Shown: positions 1 to 8,734 of the stretch, piece by piece
How the letters are laid out: each line of letters starts with the position of its first letter
Position numbering within the stretch: the first letter of the stretch is position 1
Origin: JAGXRK01 sp963714415
Lineage (GTDB): Bacteria > Bacteroidota > Ignavibacteria > Ignavibacteriales > Ignavibacteriaceae
NCBI GenBank assembly: GCA_963714415.1
Contig: CAVQOL010000025.1
Span: 15,926 to 79,925, forward strand
Length of the DNA stretch: 64,000 nt
Direction of reading: 5' to 3'
Translations under genes and position numbers: made by a program
Notes under the pieces: generated by a model
What the model saw: only the letters and a program-made list of their open reading frames with translations
The model's database searches: none
What the model was told of the DNA's origin: nothing

Positions 1-1083
1 TTAACAAATCGTGACTTCAGATTCAAAGCAAGAGTCTGGGATATGTCCCATACAAATACTGTTTGTAACGGATGTGCCCGTGGGTGCAATATTGAAATGT
101 GGGTCAGAAATAATAAAGTATTAAGATTAGTTCCTAGACATAATGAAGAAGTAAACAGCTATTGGATGTGTGACCACGGAAGATTAAACACATTCAAATT
201 TGTAAACGCTGATGACAGGGTTGATGGTCCGCATTTAAGAGTTGAAGGAAATTTAACAAAAGTCGAATGGGATAAGGCTTTTACCGAAGCTGCTTCCCGG
301 TTAAAAAGTTTTGCCAAAGATGAAATTGCTGTGATCGGCTCTCCTTATACAACCCTTGAAGATAATTTTATGATTGCAAAGTTTGCCAAAAGTGTTTTGA
401 GTACTGGCAATCTCGATTTTGTAAAACATACTGATCCAGAATTTGGTGATGATATTCTAAAAATAAATGATATAACTCCAAACTCTCTCGGAGCAGAACT
501 GGCTGGAATAGCACCCTCTAAAAATGGTAAAAACTTCGAGCAAATTATTAAAGGAATTAAGGAAGGTAAGATAAAAGCTCTCTATCTTATTGAAGATGAT
601 TTAGTTGCTCATGATTCTGAGTTGGAAAATGTTTTATCTAAACTCGATTTGTTTATTGTACATGCAACAAACTTTAATAAGTCTACAACTCTTGCAGATA
701 TTGTTTTTCCGGCATCAACTTATGCAGAAAAGAATGGAACTTTTGTGAACTTCGATGGAAAAATTCAAAGAATAAAACCGGCTGTTGCAACTATTGATGC
801 TGATCGTGCACTTGATGGAATGGCAATGAGCAGACTTGATAAATTCGGAACTAAGTTTGACAGTTGGGCAAGCGGTAAAAAATATGATGCCCGAGCAACA
901 TGGAAAATACTTGCAGGATTATCTTCAGCATTAGGACAGAAGTACAAATATCAATTGGCTGAAGAAATTTTTGCTGAACTGAGTGGTTCAATTGACGCAT
1001 TCAAAAATTATAATTATGACGATATCGGTGAGTTTGGTGCTCTAATAAAAACTAAAAAGAATGAATTAACTGCTAAAGTTTAA
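1..1083 (+). CDS. nuoG: NADH-quinone oxidoreductase subunit G, C-terminal part (gene starts before the window)
   Basis: Peripheral-arm subunit of respiratory complex I that carries iron-sulfur clusters. The frame is open from base 1, so the gene is cut at its 5' end; the ATG at 43 is internal. A CxxCxxxC motif at bases 64-87 plus a fourth Cys in WMCDHG (169-171) forms the 4Fe-4S site that opens the molybdopterin-oxidoreductase-like domain. Only about 340 residues follow this motif, far fewer than in E. coli or Thermus NuoG, so the domain is shortened. nuoH follows after 18 bases, as in standard nuo operons. The identity rests on the motif plus the nuoH-nuoI neighbours. Confidence 0.85.
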   Translation, partial: LTNRDFRFKARVWDMSHTNTVCNGCARGCNIEMWVRNNKVLRLVPRHNEEVNSYWMCDHGRLNTFKFVNADDRVDGPHLRVEGNLTKVEWDKAFTEAASRLKSFAKDEIAVIGSPYTTLEDNFMIAKFAKSVLSTGNLDFVKHTDPEFGDDILKINDITPNSLGAELAGIAPSKNGKNFEQIIKGIKEGKIKALYLIEDDLVAHDSELENVLSKLDLFIVHATNFNKSTTLADIVFPASTYAEKNGTFVNFDGKIQRIKPAVATIDADRALDGMAMSRLDKFGTKFDSWASGKKYDARATWKILAGLSSALGQKYKYQLAEEIFAELSGSIDAFKNYNYDDIGEFGALIKTKKNELTAKV

Positions 1084-1101
1084 TCGGAGTATATTTTTCA
1101 A

Positions 1102-2133
1102 ATGACACTCTTAGAAATAGTTATCATATCTTTAATTAAGATAGTAATAATACTTATTCTCGTTTTTCTAACCGTAGCCTATCTTGTTTACTTTGAAAGA
1201 AAGATAAGTGCCTGGGCACAAAACAGATTGGGTCCTAATCGCGTTGGCTGGCATGGTTTATTACAACCATTCGCCGATGTGCTTAAACTTCTTCTTAAAG
1301 AAGATATTGTTCCTGATGTGGCAAACAGAAAAATTCATGCACTTGCTCCGCTAGTTGCGTTGTTTGTTGCCTTTTCTACTTATGCTGTTATTCCATTCGG
1401 ACCTGAGATTGAAATTTTTGGTTACCAAATTGCTCTTGTAGTTGCGGATGTTAATATTGGTGTGCTTTACATCCTTGCACTCACATCAATAGGTGTTTAT
1501 GCAATCACATTTGCAGGCTGGTCCTCGGGCAGTAAATATTCTTTGCTTGGTGGAATCCGATCTTCTGCACAAATGATTTCATACGAAATATCGATGGGCT
1601 TTTCTGTTGGCGGTGTTGTTCTCTTAGCCGAATCGTTAAGACCAATGGCAATAATAGAATCACAATCAGGTTTAATGTGGAATGCATTTATTCAACCAAT
1701 AGGATTTTTCACATTTTTAATTTCTGCATTTGCAGAAACAAACCGGTTACCTTTCGATCTGCCTGAAGCCGAACCTGAGTTAGTAGGCGGTTTCCATACT
1801 GAATACAGCAGCATGAAGTTTGCAGGATTCTTTCTTGCAGAATATGCTAATATGATTATTGCCGGAGCATTTATAGTTACTATGTATTTAGGCGGCTGGC
1901 AGGTACCTTTTATTGAAACATTTGGGCTTTCTGAAACTTTAGTAATACTTCTTCAAATTGCTTCATTTATAGTAAAGCTGTTATTTATATTATTCTTCTT
2001 TATCTGGGTAAGATGGAGTATACCAAGGTTCAGGTATGATCAGTTAATGAGTTATGGCTGGAAAGTTATGTTTCCGCTTTCTTTAATAAATATTATCTGG
2101 GTCGCAGTTTTAATTATGGTTTTTGGGATTTAA
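1102..2133 (+). CDS. nuoH: NADH-quinone oxidoreductase subunit H
   Basis: Membrane subunit of complex I that contributes to the quinone-binding chamber and links the peripheral and membrane arms. At 343 aa it has normal length, with about eight hydrophobic helices starting near residue 5. The family signatures ERKISAWAQNRLGPNRVG near residue 32 and ETNRLPFDLPEAEPE near residue 213 are intact. It follows nuoG closely and should share its transcript. It is separated from nuoI by 82 bases that contain a small TGTAAT/ATTACA hairpin. Confidence 0.97.
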   Translation: MTLLEIVIISLIKIVIILILVFLTVAYLVYFERKISAWAQNRLGPNRVGWHGLLQPFADVLKLLLKEDIVPDVANRKIHALAPLVALFVAFSTYAVIPFGPEIEIFGYQIALVVADVNIGVLYILALTSIGVYAITFAGWSSGSKYSLLGGIRSSAQMISYEISMGFSVGGVVLLAESLRPMAIIESQSGLMWNAFIQPIGFFTFLISAFAETNRLPFDLPEAEPELVGGFHTEYSSMKFAGFFLAEYANMIIAGAFIVTMYLGGWQVPFIETFGLSETLVILLQIASFIVKLLFILFFFIWVRWSIPRFRYDQLMSYGWKVMFPLSLINIIWVAVLIMVFGI

Positions 2134-2215
2134 TTTCTATTACCTTGTTATGAAAAAAAATGTAATTTATATTACAATTGTTGCAATGATAAAAAAAGAT
2201 TTTAACGGAGTTTAG

Positions 2216-2725
2216 ATGGCTGCGTCTACAAAACCGCCTAAAAAAAGATTAAAAGACCTTACTTTCCTGGAAAAGGCTTATTTCGTCGAAATTATTAAGG
2301 GCTTATCCCTTACATTTAGAACTATGTTCAAACCAAAATATACTATGGAGTATCCTGAAGAAAAGTATATTCCCTCTGGTTCTTACAGAGGCAGACCTGT
2401 TTTAGTTCTTGAGGAAAATGGTAAAGGTAGATGCGTTGCCTGTGGATTATGTTCAAGGGTATGTCCGGCTTTAGCAATTGAAGTTCAGGCGGCAGAAACT
2501 GATGCAGAAAAAGAAAGATATCCTGAAAAATTTGAAATAAATATGATTCGTTGTATTTTCTGTGGCTTTTGTGAAGAGGTTTGTCCCGAAGAAGCAATAG
2601 TTATGAGTAAAGATTATGAACTGGCATTTACAAAAAGGGAAGATGCACTTTACGGAAAAGAAAAATTATTAGTGCCGATAAGCCAGTTACAGGACAGGAT
2701 CGAGTTTTTAAGACAATACAAATAA
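2216..2725 (+). CDS. nuoI: NADH-quinone oxidoreductase subunit I
   Basis: Ferredoxin-like subunit of complex I that passes electrons through two 4Fe-4S clusters (N6a and N6b) towards quinone. The 169-aa protein has two complete CxxCxxCxxxCP motifs, at C73/C76/C79/C83 and C113/C116/C119/C123. An ACGGAG ribosome site precedes the ATG. It is the last nuo gene here: nuoJ-N do not follow, so the membrane antiporter-like subunits must be encoded elsewhere if complex I is complete. Confidence 0.96.
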   Translation: MAASTKPPKKRLKDLTFLEKAYFVEIIKGLSLTFRTMFKPKYTMEYPEEKYIPSGSYRGRPVLVLEENGKGRCVACGLCSRVCPALAIEVQAAETDAEKERYPEKFEINMIRCIFCGFCEEVCPEEAIVMSKDYELAFTKREDALYGKEKLLVPISQLQDRIEFLRQYK

Positions 2726-2754
2726 TTTATAGTCATTCCTTCTATCATTAGAAA

Positions 2755-4428
2755 ATGACAAAACTTCTGAACATATTGTTCTTCATTTTTTGTATTGGGG
2801 GCTGGGCGCAGAACTATAGTCCTGTTTCGGAATTACAATACCCGTTGTTAATTCCTAATAATTCTTCATTCGACATTTCTTTAGTATCCGATAATTCAAT
2901 TCTTGAGGCTGAAGCCTTAAATCTTTACATAATTTCTAAAAATGATATTGTTATTAATTCAGTTGAAATTTTAACAACATTAGGTTCATCTCAAAGTTCT
3001 GTTTCACTATCGGGAATAGACGCAATTTCAGATAATGTATATCTTACCGAAATTAAGCTTCAACAAGAAGATATACTTACTCAATCATTTTTCCAGGTTT
3101 TAATAAATTGTTCTCCAAGAAACTCTGAGGATATTAAAATCAGATTCTATGGGGAATTTATACGTGATAAAAAAGTAATTGCAACCATCGGAGGTTTAGA
3201 AGAAAATAATAGTAAAGATAAAAATAGTTTGATAGCTGAAATAAAAACCTACAAACCTGGTAAAACAACTCGTAATGCTGCAAAATTTGAGTCTGGTTCC
3301 AATCTTGAATTCGAACTAAAAAATAACATTGGAAACAAATTGTGGATTGGATTCTGGTTGAAAGCGTCGGGAAGTGATTTAGATATCTTTAAGTTGATTA
3401 ATAAAAAAACCAGCGAATCTCTTGTTAAGCTTTGCTTAAACGATTTTCAAAAATTGTGTCTGCTCAATAACAAGGATGAAATTATCAATTCTTCTGCTCC
3501 TTTTCTTTCAAGAAAAATCTGGAAGCATATGGGTCTGGAAATAAATTTATCTGAACAAATTATTTCTATTTATTCAGACGGAATTCAATTTGTCAGATAT
3601 TCTTTTTCAGGTCTTTCAAAAATTAGTGATCTTATTTTATCGTTCGGTAGTAATTCTTCTGAATCATTTACTATTGAACAACTCAGAGTTCTTAAACCTA
3701 AAAATGGCACTCTCAAGATTATTGAAGATGCAAGGTATATTTCATCGTCACTAAAAGATGCTGAACCTGTTCTACAGTTTAATTTTGATGCCTCAGGTGA
3801 ATTAATAAATCCTAAAAATGTACAGAGCTTGAGGTATAGCGGTATTAAATTCAGTAAATCAGATGCACCAATTTTTTCACGCGCACCGGAGTTAAATATC
3901 AGTATTTCCAGTGCCTACATGCAGTTAGAATGGATTTCCCCTGATGCTAACAGCGCATCATTTTTTGTTATAGAAAAATCTTCTGAAGAAAAAGGATTTA
4001 TTGAAATTGGAACAATAGCTGCAACGAGCGAAAACTCAAATCTACATTCCTATATTGATGCTGCAGATATGAAAAATAAAATTTTGTATTACAGAATTAA
4101 GCAAGTTAATAAAGATGGCTCAGTGGTTTATTCTTCGCAAGTTAAAGTTGGAGTAGGTAATATTGAGCAATTTAAACTGAACCAGAATTATCCAAATCCT
4201 TTTAATCCTATTACAAGTATTGAACTGGATTTATTTGAAGATTCAGAAATCGAAATAATTATCTATAATATCGAAGGACAGGAATTGGCTATTCTTCAAA
4301 AGGGATTTCTTACCAAAGGAATTCATAAATTTGAATTTGATGCAGGTAATCTTCCATCGGGAGTTTATTTATACAAAGTCTCGTCTCCTGTTTATTCTCA
4401 AACAAAAAAAATGCTTCTCACGAAATAG
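2755..4428 (+). CDS. Secreted protein with T9SS type A C-terminal sorting domain
   Basis: Exported protein of unknown specific role. A signal peptide of about 19 residues ends near GGWAQ. Residues about 175-325 look like a LamG/concanavalin-type beta sandwich (KLWIGFWLKASG, then IYSDGIQFVRYSF). Residues about 380-465 look like a fibronectin-III-like module. From about residue 473 the NQNYPNPFNP core and a GVYLYKV..KKMLLTK end form the type IX secretion sorting domain, which directs proteins across the outer membrane to the cell surface. It starts 29 bases after nuoI and may be co-transcribed, but nothing links it to respiration. No enzyme motif is seen. Confidence 0.8.
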   Translation: MTKLLNILFFIFCIGGWAQNYSPVSELQYPLLIPNNSSFDISLVSDNSILEAEALNLYIISKNDIVINSVEILTTLGSSQSSVSLSGIDAISDNVYLTEIKLQQEDILTQSFFQVLINCSPRNSEDIKIRFYGEFIRDKKVIATIGGLEENNSKDKNSLIAEIKTYKPGKTTRNAAKFESGSNLEFELKNNIGNKLWIGFWLKASGSDLDIFKLINKKTSESLVKLCLNDFQKLCLLNNKDEIINSSAPFLSRKIWKHMGLEINLSEQIISIYSDGIQFVRYSFSGLSKISDLILSFGSNSSESFTIEQLRVLKPKNGTLKIIEDARYISSSLKDAEPVLQFNFDASGELINPKNVQSLRYSGIKFSKSDAPIFSRAPELNISISSAYMQLEWISPDANSASFFVIEKSSEEKGFIEIGTIAATSENSNLHSYIDAADMKNKILYYRIKQVNKDGSVVYSSQVKVGVGNIEQFKLNQNYPNPFNPITSIELDLFEDSEIEIIIYNIEGQELAILQKGFLTKGIHKFEFDAGNLPSGVYLYKVSSPVYSQTKKMLLTK

Positions 4429-4449
4429 TTTAATAAAATGGCGGGATAA

Positions 4450-5988
4450 ATGCTTTCAAAAATTTTCACAAGTGCTACATATGGAATTGATGCTTTTATT
4501 ATTGAAGTTGAAACGAATGTTGAGAAAAATGTTCCTAACTTTACAATTGTAGGTCTTCCAGATAATGCAGTAAAAGAAAGCAAAGAAAGAGTAATTGCTG
4601 CAATTAAAAATTCTGGTTTTGAATTCCCGGCCAGAAGAATAACAATTAATTTAGCTCCTGCCGATATTAAAAAAGAAGGAAGTTCGTTCGATCTTTCCAT
4701 TGCCATTGGAATTTTATCTGCAAATGAACTGCTAAATAACACTTATCTGGAAGATTCAATTTTCCTTGGAGAACTAGCACTTGACGGAAAATTAAGACAC
4801 GTAAAAGGTGCTTTGCCTATCTCTGTTGAAGCAAGAAAAAAAGGAATTAAGAGAGTTATTCTACCGGTTGAATCTGCAAAAGAAGCATCAATAGTTGATG
4901 ATATAGAAGTTTATGGTTTATCAACTCTTTCAGAAGTTGTAGCATTTTTAAATGATGATTTACAAATAAATAAAACGGTTACAAATAAAGAAGAATTATT
5001 TTCATGGATAAACAAATATCATCTTGACTTTTCCGATGTAAAAGGTCAGGAAAATGTAAAACGAGCTTTAGAAGTTGCTGCAGCCGGTGCACATAATATT
5101 CTTATGATAGGACCACCCGGTTCCGGTAAAACGATGCTTGCCAAAAGATTTCCTTCTATTTTACCTTCAATGACATTTGAGGAAGCACTTGAAACAACCA
5201 AAATTCATTCTATTGCAGGAATTCTTCAAAAAGAAACGGCATTAGTAACCGAAAGACCATTTAGAAGTCCGCATCACACAGTATCTGATGCGGCATTAGT
5301 TGGTGGAGGCTCATTCCCTCGTCCCGGAGAAGTATCATTTGCCCATCACGGAGTGTTATTCCTAGATGAATTACCGGAATTCAAGAAAAATGTGCTTGAA
5401 GTGTTAAGACAACCACTTGAAGATGCCCGGGTAACGGTGAGCAGATCTAAGCTTTCTCTGGAATTTCCTGCAAATTTTATGTTGGCCGCAGCAATGAATC
5501 CTTGTCCATGCGGATATTTTACTGATCCTGCAAAGGAATGTACCTGTACTCCGCCGCAAATTCAGCGATATATGGCAAAAATATCAGGTCCTTTGCTGGA
5601 TAGAATAGATATTCACATTGAGGTTCCTGCAGTAAAATTCAAGGAATTAAGCTCAAAAGGAGAAAGTGAGAAGTCATCAAGTATTAGAGAAAGGGTGATT
5701 TCTGCAAGAGACATTCAATCGAATAGATTCAAAGAAATGAAGTATGTCTTCAGTAATGGCGATATGGGCTCAAAAGAGGTAAGAATGTTTTGCAAACTTG
5801 ATTCGACGGGAGAAGATTTATTAAAAATGGCAATGACAAAACTTGGTTTATCAGCCAGAGCTTATGATAGAATACTAAAAGTTAGCCGAACAATAGCTGA
5901 TCTTGAAAAATCCGAAACCATCCAACCGCAACACCTTAGCGAAGCAATTCAATATCGGAGTCTTGATAGAGAATTGTGGAAACATTGA
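4450..5988 (+). CDS. comM: YifB/ComM family Mg-chelatase-like AAA+ ATPase
   Basis: AAA+ ATPase of the YifB family; ComM members are hexameric helicases that promote branch migration during natural transformation. Residues about 20-140 form the Lon-protease-like/ChlI N-terminal domain. A Walker A, GPPGSGKTM, lies near residues 221-229, with Walker B (VLFLDELPEF) near 305. A Cys-rich insert (CPCG ... CTCTPP) and the LLDRIDIHIE segment follow. At 512 aa the length is typical. The ATG lies 21 bases after the sorting-domain gene, and no strong ribosome site is visible. Confidence 0.93.
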   Translation: MLSKIFTSATYGIDAFIIEVETNVEKNVPNFTIVGLPDNAVKESKERVIAAIKNSGFEFPARRITINLAPADIKKEGSSFDLSIAIGILSANELLNNTYLEDSIFLGELALDGKLRHVKGALPISVEARKKGIKRVILPVESAKEASIVDDIEVYGLSTLSEVVAFLNDDLQINKTVTNKEELFSWINKYHLDFSDVKGQENVKRALEVAAAGAHNILMIGPPGSGKTMLAKRFPSILPSMTFEEALETTKIHSIAGILQKETALVTERPFRSPHHTVSDAALVGGGSFPRPGEVSFAHHGVLFLDELPEFKKNVLEVLRQPLEDARVTVSRSKLSLEFPANFMLAAAMNPCPCGYFTDPAKECTCTPPQIQRYMAKISGPLLDRIDIHIEVPAVKFKELSSKGESEKSSSIRERVISARDIQSNRFKEMKYVFSNGDMGSKEVRMFCKLDSTGEDLLKMAMTKLGLSARAYDRILKVSRTIADLEKSETIQPQHLSEAIQYRSLDRELWKH

Positions 5989-6032
5989 TTTGTAATTTCA
6001 AATCATTTGTTTATGTTTGTTATCCCGAAAAT

Positions 6033-6063
6033 TTGCATTTTTAACTGATTAAAATTATTTTTG
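6033..6063 (+). promoter_or_regulatory. Promoter of the tRNA-Tyr/tRNA-Gly unit
   Basis: TTGCAT (6033-6038), a 17-base spacer, and TATTTTTG (6056-6063). The -10 box fits the Bacteroidota TAnnTTTG consensus and the -35 box resembles TTGACA. The tRNA-Tyr gene begins about 19 bases after the -10 box, a normal tRNA leader distance. Confidence 0.7.
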
Positions 6064-6081
6064 GTGCTCGTTTGAAAATTT

Positions 6082-6165
6082 GGGCGGACGCCGGAGTTGG
6101 AGAGCCGGGGCGGACTGTAAATCCGTTGGCAAGCGCCTTTGGGGGTTCGAATCCCTCGCCGCCCA
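6082..6165 (+). tRNA. tRNA-Tyr (GTA)
   Basis: An 84-nt class II tRNA with a long variable arm. The acceptor arm pairs 6082-6088 with 6158-6164; the seventh pair is an A-G mismatch. The anticodon stem-loop reads CTGTAAA, giving GUA. The T-loop is TTCGAAT and the discriminator base is A. The CCA end is not encoded. Confidence 0.95.
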
Positions 6166-6202
6166 CAGATTTTAATCGGTTCATTCAAAAAATGCTTAAA
6201 TT

Positions 6203-6276
6203 GCGGGAGTAACTCAGTTGGCTAGAGTCACAGCCTTCCAAGCTGTTGGTCGCGGGTTCGAATCCCGTCTCCCGCT
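6203..6276 (+). tRNA. tRNA-Gly (TCC)
   Basis: A 74-nt cloverleaf. The acceptor arm GCGGGAG (6203-6209) pairs with CTCCCGC (6269-6275) and the discriminator is U. The anticodon loop TTCCAAG gives UCC. The T-loop is TTCGAAT. It lies 37 bases after tRNA-Tyr, presumably on one transcript ended by the hairpin at 6324. Confidence 0.96.
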
Positions 6277-6323
6277 CAGCCTGTTGTTTTTTCTTCATTG
6301 CTGGGGAAAATTCTGAATAAAAT

Positions 6324-6352
6324 ATCCCTATTTAATTTAAGGGATTTTTTTT
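6324..6352 (+). terminator. Terminator after tRNA-Gly
   Basis: A six-base-pair stem ATCCCT/AGGGAT (6324-6329 and 6340-6345) with a 10-base loop, followed by eight T residues. The stem is short but the T tract is strong. It separates the Tyr-Gly unit from the tRNA-Thr/rpmG/secE unit. Confidence 0.65.
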
Positions 6353-6373
6353 GCACTAAATTTTGTCTATCAG

Positions 6374-6446
6374 GCTGACGTAGCTCAGTTGGTAGAGCAC
6401 ATCCTTGGTAAGGATGAGGTCACCGGTTCAATCCCGGTCGTCAGCT
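6374..6446 (+). tRNA. tRNA-Thr (GGT)
   Basis: A 73-nt cloverleaf. GCTGACG (6374-6380) pairs with CGTCAGC (6439-6445). The anticodon loop TTGGTAA gives GGU. CCA is not encoded. It is the first gene of the unit leading to rpmG, tRNA-Trp, secE and nusG. Confidence 0.96.
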
Positions 6447-6529
6447 CAAAAAGAAATTTTTGATTAAAAAGGTTAAGGTTATCCCTGTAAAAATCGGGAT
6501 CGTAGCTTAAAAGAAATAAGAGTAAACTT

Positions 6530-6679
6530 ATGAGAGATATCATAACTTTAGAATGCACAGAGTGTAAAAGAAGAAATTACACTACTACTAAAAATAAAAG
6601 ACTTCATCCCGGCAGAGTTGAATTTAAAAAATATTGCCGATGGGATAAGAAGCATACTATTCATAAAGAAACAAAATAA
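6530..6679 (+). CDS. rpmG: 50S ribosomal protein L33
   Basis: A 49-aa large-subunit protein, with start ATG and stop TAA at 6677-6679. The NYTTTKNKR core and the HTIHKETK end are diagnostic. It keeps C9 and C12 of the zinc-ribbon form and C36 of the second knuckle, but the position of the fourth Cys is occupied in the segment CRWDKKHT, which has no Cys. The site is therefore partly lost. It lies between tRNA-Thr and tRNA-Trp. Confidence 0.92.
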   Translation: MRDIITLECTECKRRNYTTTKNKRLHPGRVEFKKYCRWDKKHTIHKETK

Positions 6680-6687
6680 GTTTGGAT

Positions 6688-6761
6688 ACGTCAGTAGCTC
6701 AATTGGCTAGAGCAGCGGTCTCCAAAACCGCAGGTTGGGGGTTCGATTCCCTCCTGACGTG
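6688..6761 (+). tRNA. tRNA-Trp (CCA anticodon)
   Basis: A 74-nt cloverleaf. ACGTCAG (6688-6694) pairs with CTGACGT (6754-6760) and the discriminator is G. The anticodon loop CTCCAAA gives CCA. It sits 22 bases before secE, the classic tRNA-Trp/secE/nusG arrangement. Confidence 0.96.
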
Positions 6762-6783
6762 CACTTATTAGCAAAGGGATTTT

Positions 6784-6966
6784 ATGAAAGATAAAATAAT
6801 TAATTTCTTTCAGGATGTTATTAAAGAAATGAAAAAAGTTACCTGGCCAACAAAACCGGAACTTTTTGAATCTACCAAGGTTGTTATTATCGTTTGTCTG
6901 ATTTTAGCAACTTTTACTTACGTAATTGATATACTTATTACTCAGGTATTTAAAGGAATATTTTAA
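6784..6966 (+). CDS. secE: Preprotein translocase subunit SecE
   Basis: Essential small subunit of the SecYEG channel in the inner membrane; it clamps SecY. The 60-aa single-span form has an amphipathic segment EMKKVTWPT near residues 15-23, which is the family signature, and a transmembrane helix at about residues 30-50. AAAGGG lies just upstream of the ATG. Only six bases separate it from nusG. Confidence 0.95.
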   Translation: MKDKIINFFQDVIKEMKKVTWPTKPELFESTKVVIIVCLILATFTYVIDILITQVFKGIF

Positions 6967-6972
6967 ACAGGT

Positions 6973-7509
6973 ATGGAATCTAAATGGTATGTTGTAAGAA
7001 CTTTTTCAGGACACGAAAATAAAGTTAAAAGCTTATTGGAAGCTGAACTTAAGGATAATGAATCTTTAATGGCTAAGATTCATGAAATCCTTGTTCCTAC
7101 AGAAAAGGTTTTTGAAGTTAAAGATGGCAAGAAAAAAAGCAAAACGAAGAATTTTTTCCCCGGCTATATTCTGGTTCAGGCTGAATTAGATAATCAGGTT
7201 AAGGATTTTATTCTTAATACTCAATCTGTAATGGGATTTCTTGGAACTGCAAATCATCCAAATCCTCTTCAACCTGATGAAGTAAAGAGGATTGTAGGTA
7301 GAATTACTCAAGATGAAAATGGTGAAAGAATGGAGACTATTTTCAGAAACGGTGATCTTGTAAAAATAATAGATGGTCCGTTCAATAATTTCTCCGGTAC
7401 TATTCAGGAAGTAAACGAAGAAAAAATGAAAATAAAAGTAATGGTATCAATATTTGGAAGAAAAACACCTGTTGAAATCGATTTTGTACAGGCAGAACTA
7501 GAAAAATAA
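6973..7509 (+). CDS. nusG: Transcription termination/antitermination protein NusG
   Basis: Processivity factor that binds the RNA polymerase clamp and couples transcription to translation. The 178-aa protein starts with the WYVVRTFSGHE signature of the NGN domain (about residues 4-110) and has a KOW module (GDLVKIIDGPFNNFSGTI) from about residue 122. The order secE-nusG-rplK is standard. Confidence 0.97.
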   Translation: MESKWYVVRTFSGHENKVKSLLEAELKDNESLMAKIHEILVPTEKVFEVKDGKKKSKTKNFFPGYILVQAELDNQVKDFILNTQSVMGFLGTANHPNPLQPDEVKRIVGRITQDENGERMETIFRNGDLVKIIDGPFNNFSGTIQEVNEEKMKIKVMVSIFGRKTPVEIDFVQAELEK

Positions 7510-7533
7510 AAAGTTATTTATAGGTTATAAATT

Positions 7534-7962
7534 ATGGCTAAAAAAATAGGTAGTTATATAAAACTTCAGATCCCGGGTGGCAAAGCTAATCCATCACCGC
7601 CGGTTGGTCCTGCTCTTGGTCAAAAGGGCGTAAATATAATGGAGTTTTGTAAGCAGTTTAACGCAAAAACTGCAGATAAAGATGGTCTTATCATTCCGGT
7701 TGTTATTACTGTATATACTGATAAATCATTTACATTTATTACAAAAACTCCTCCTGCTGCTGTTCTTTTAAAGAAAGCTGCTAAAGTTGAAAAAGGTTCT
7801 GCTGAATCACATAGGACTAAAGTTGGAACAGTTACAAAAGCACAAGTTAAGGAAATTGCAAATTTGAAGATGCCTGATTTGAATGCTTTTGATATTGAAC
7901 ATGCAATGAGCATGGTTGCCGGTACTGCCAGAAGCATGGGATTAACGGTCGAAGATAAATAA
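7534..7962 (+). CDS. rplK: 50S ribosomal protein L11
   Basis: Binds the GTPase-associated centre of 23S rRNA and takes part in factor binding. At 142 aa, the N-terminal domain has the PGGKANPSPPVGPALGQKG segment, including the proline-rich thiostrepton-region face. The C-terminal RNA-binding domain ends in GTARSMGLTVE. It is followed by rplA after 33 bases, as in most bacteria. Confidence 0.97.
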   Translation: MAKKIGSYIKLQIPGGKANPSPPVGPALGQKGVNIMEFCKQFNAKTADKDGLIIPVVITVYTDKSFTFITKTPPAAVLLKKAAKVEKGSAESHRTKVGTVTKAQVKEIANLKMPDLNAFDIEHAMSMVAGTARSMGLTVEDK

Positions 7963-7995
7963 AGCCTGATTGTACATTAATTATTTGGTGTAGAA

Positions 7996-8691
7996 ATGCA
8001 AAAAACTAAAAGAAGTAAAGAAATATTGAAATCTGTTGATGTAACAAAAGAATTTACCATCTCAGAGGCGATAGATACATTAAAAAAATCTACTAAAGTA
8101 AAATTTGTCGAATCTCTTGATGTTGCTATCAGATTGGGTGTTGATCCTAGACATGCAGATCAAATGATCAGAGGCACTGTTTCTCTACCTCATGGTACAG
8201 GAAAGCAGGTAAAAGTTTTAGTAATTGCCAAAGGTGCCAAAGTTCAGGATGCTTTAGATGCGGGTGCTGATCATGCAGGATTTGAAGATTATTTGGAAAA
8301 ATTAAAAGGCGGGTGGGCTGATATTGATGTTATTATTGCTACACCTGACTCAATGGGAGATTTAGGTAAATTAGGTAAAGTATTAGGACCTAAAGGGCTA
8401 ATGCCCAATCCTAAAAGCGGTACTGTTACAATGGACGTTGTACAAGCAGTTAAAGAAGTTAAAGCTGGTAAAATTGAATTCAGAGTTGATAAAACAGGAA
8501 TAATTCATACTTCCATTGGAAAATTAAATTTTGAAACTGATAAATTAGTTGATAATACAAAAGCCTTTCTAAACACAATAGTAAAGCTTAGACCAGCTTC
8601 TGCAAAAGGGCAATATGTTAAGAGTTTGTATCTATCAAGTTCTATGGGACCAGGTCTCCGTATTACTAAGGATGAGATTTCTGTCGTTTGA
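7996..8691 (+). CDS. rplA: 50S ribosomal protein L1
   Basis: Protein of the mobile L1 stalk involved in E-site tRNA release, and in many bacteria the translational repressor of the L11 operon. At 231 aa, the conserved GPKGLMPNPKSGTVT motif lies near residues 133-147, with a C-terminal SSMGPGLRI. There is no strong ribosome site before its ATG, in line with translational coupling to rplK. Confidence 0.97.
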   Translation: MQKTKRSKEILKSVDVTKEFTISEAIDTLKKSTKVKFVESLDVAIRLGVDPRHADQMIRGTVSLPHGTGKQVKVLVIAKGAKVQDALDAGADHAGFEDYLEKLKGGWADIDVIIATPDSMGDLGKLGKVLGPKGLMPNPKSGTVTMDVVQAVKEVKAGKIEFRVDKTGIIHTSIGKLNFETDKLVDNTKAFLNTIVKLRPASAKGQYVKSLYLSSSMGPGLRITKDEISVV

Positions 8692-8734
8692 TAAATAAAA
8701 AAGAATTTACGCACTCAAAAAAAATAGCTTCTAA

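Noticed and set aside
5986..6005. TGATTTG/CAAATCA hairpin after comM as a terminator
   Set aside because: Seven AT-rich pairs and no continuous T run; too weak to call.
6353..6373. TAAATTTTG as the -10 box for tRNA-Thr (GGT)
   Set aside because: It has one base too many for TAnnTTTG and no -35 box at suitable distance.
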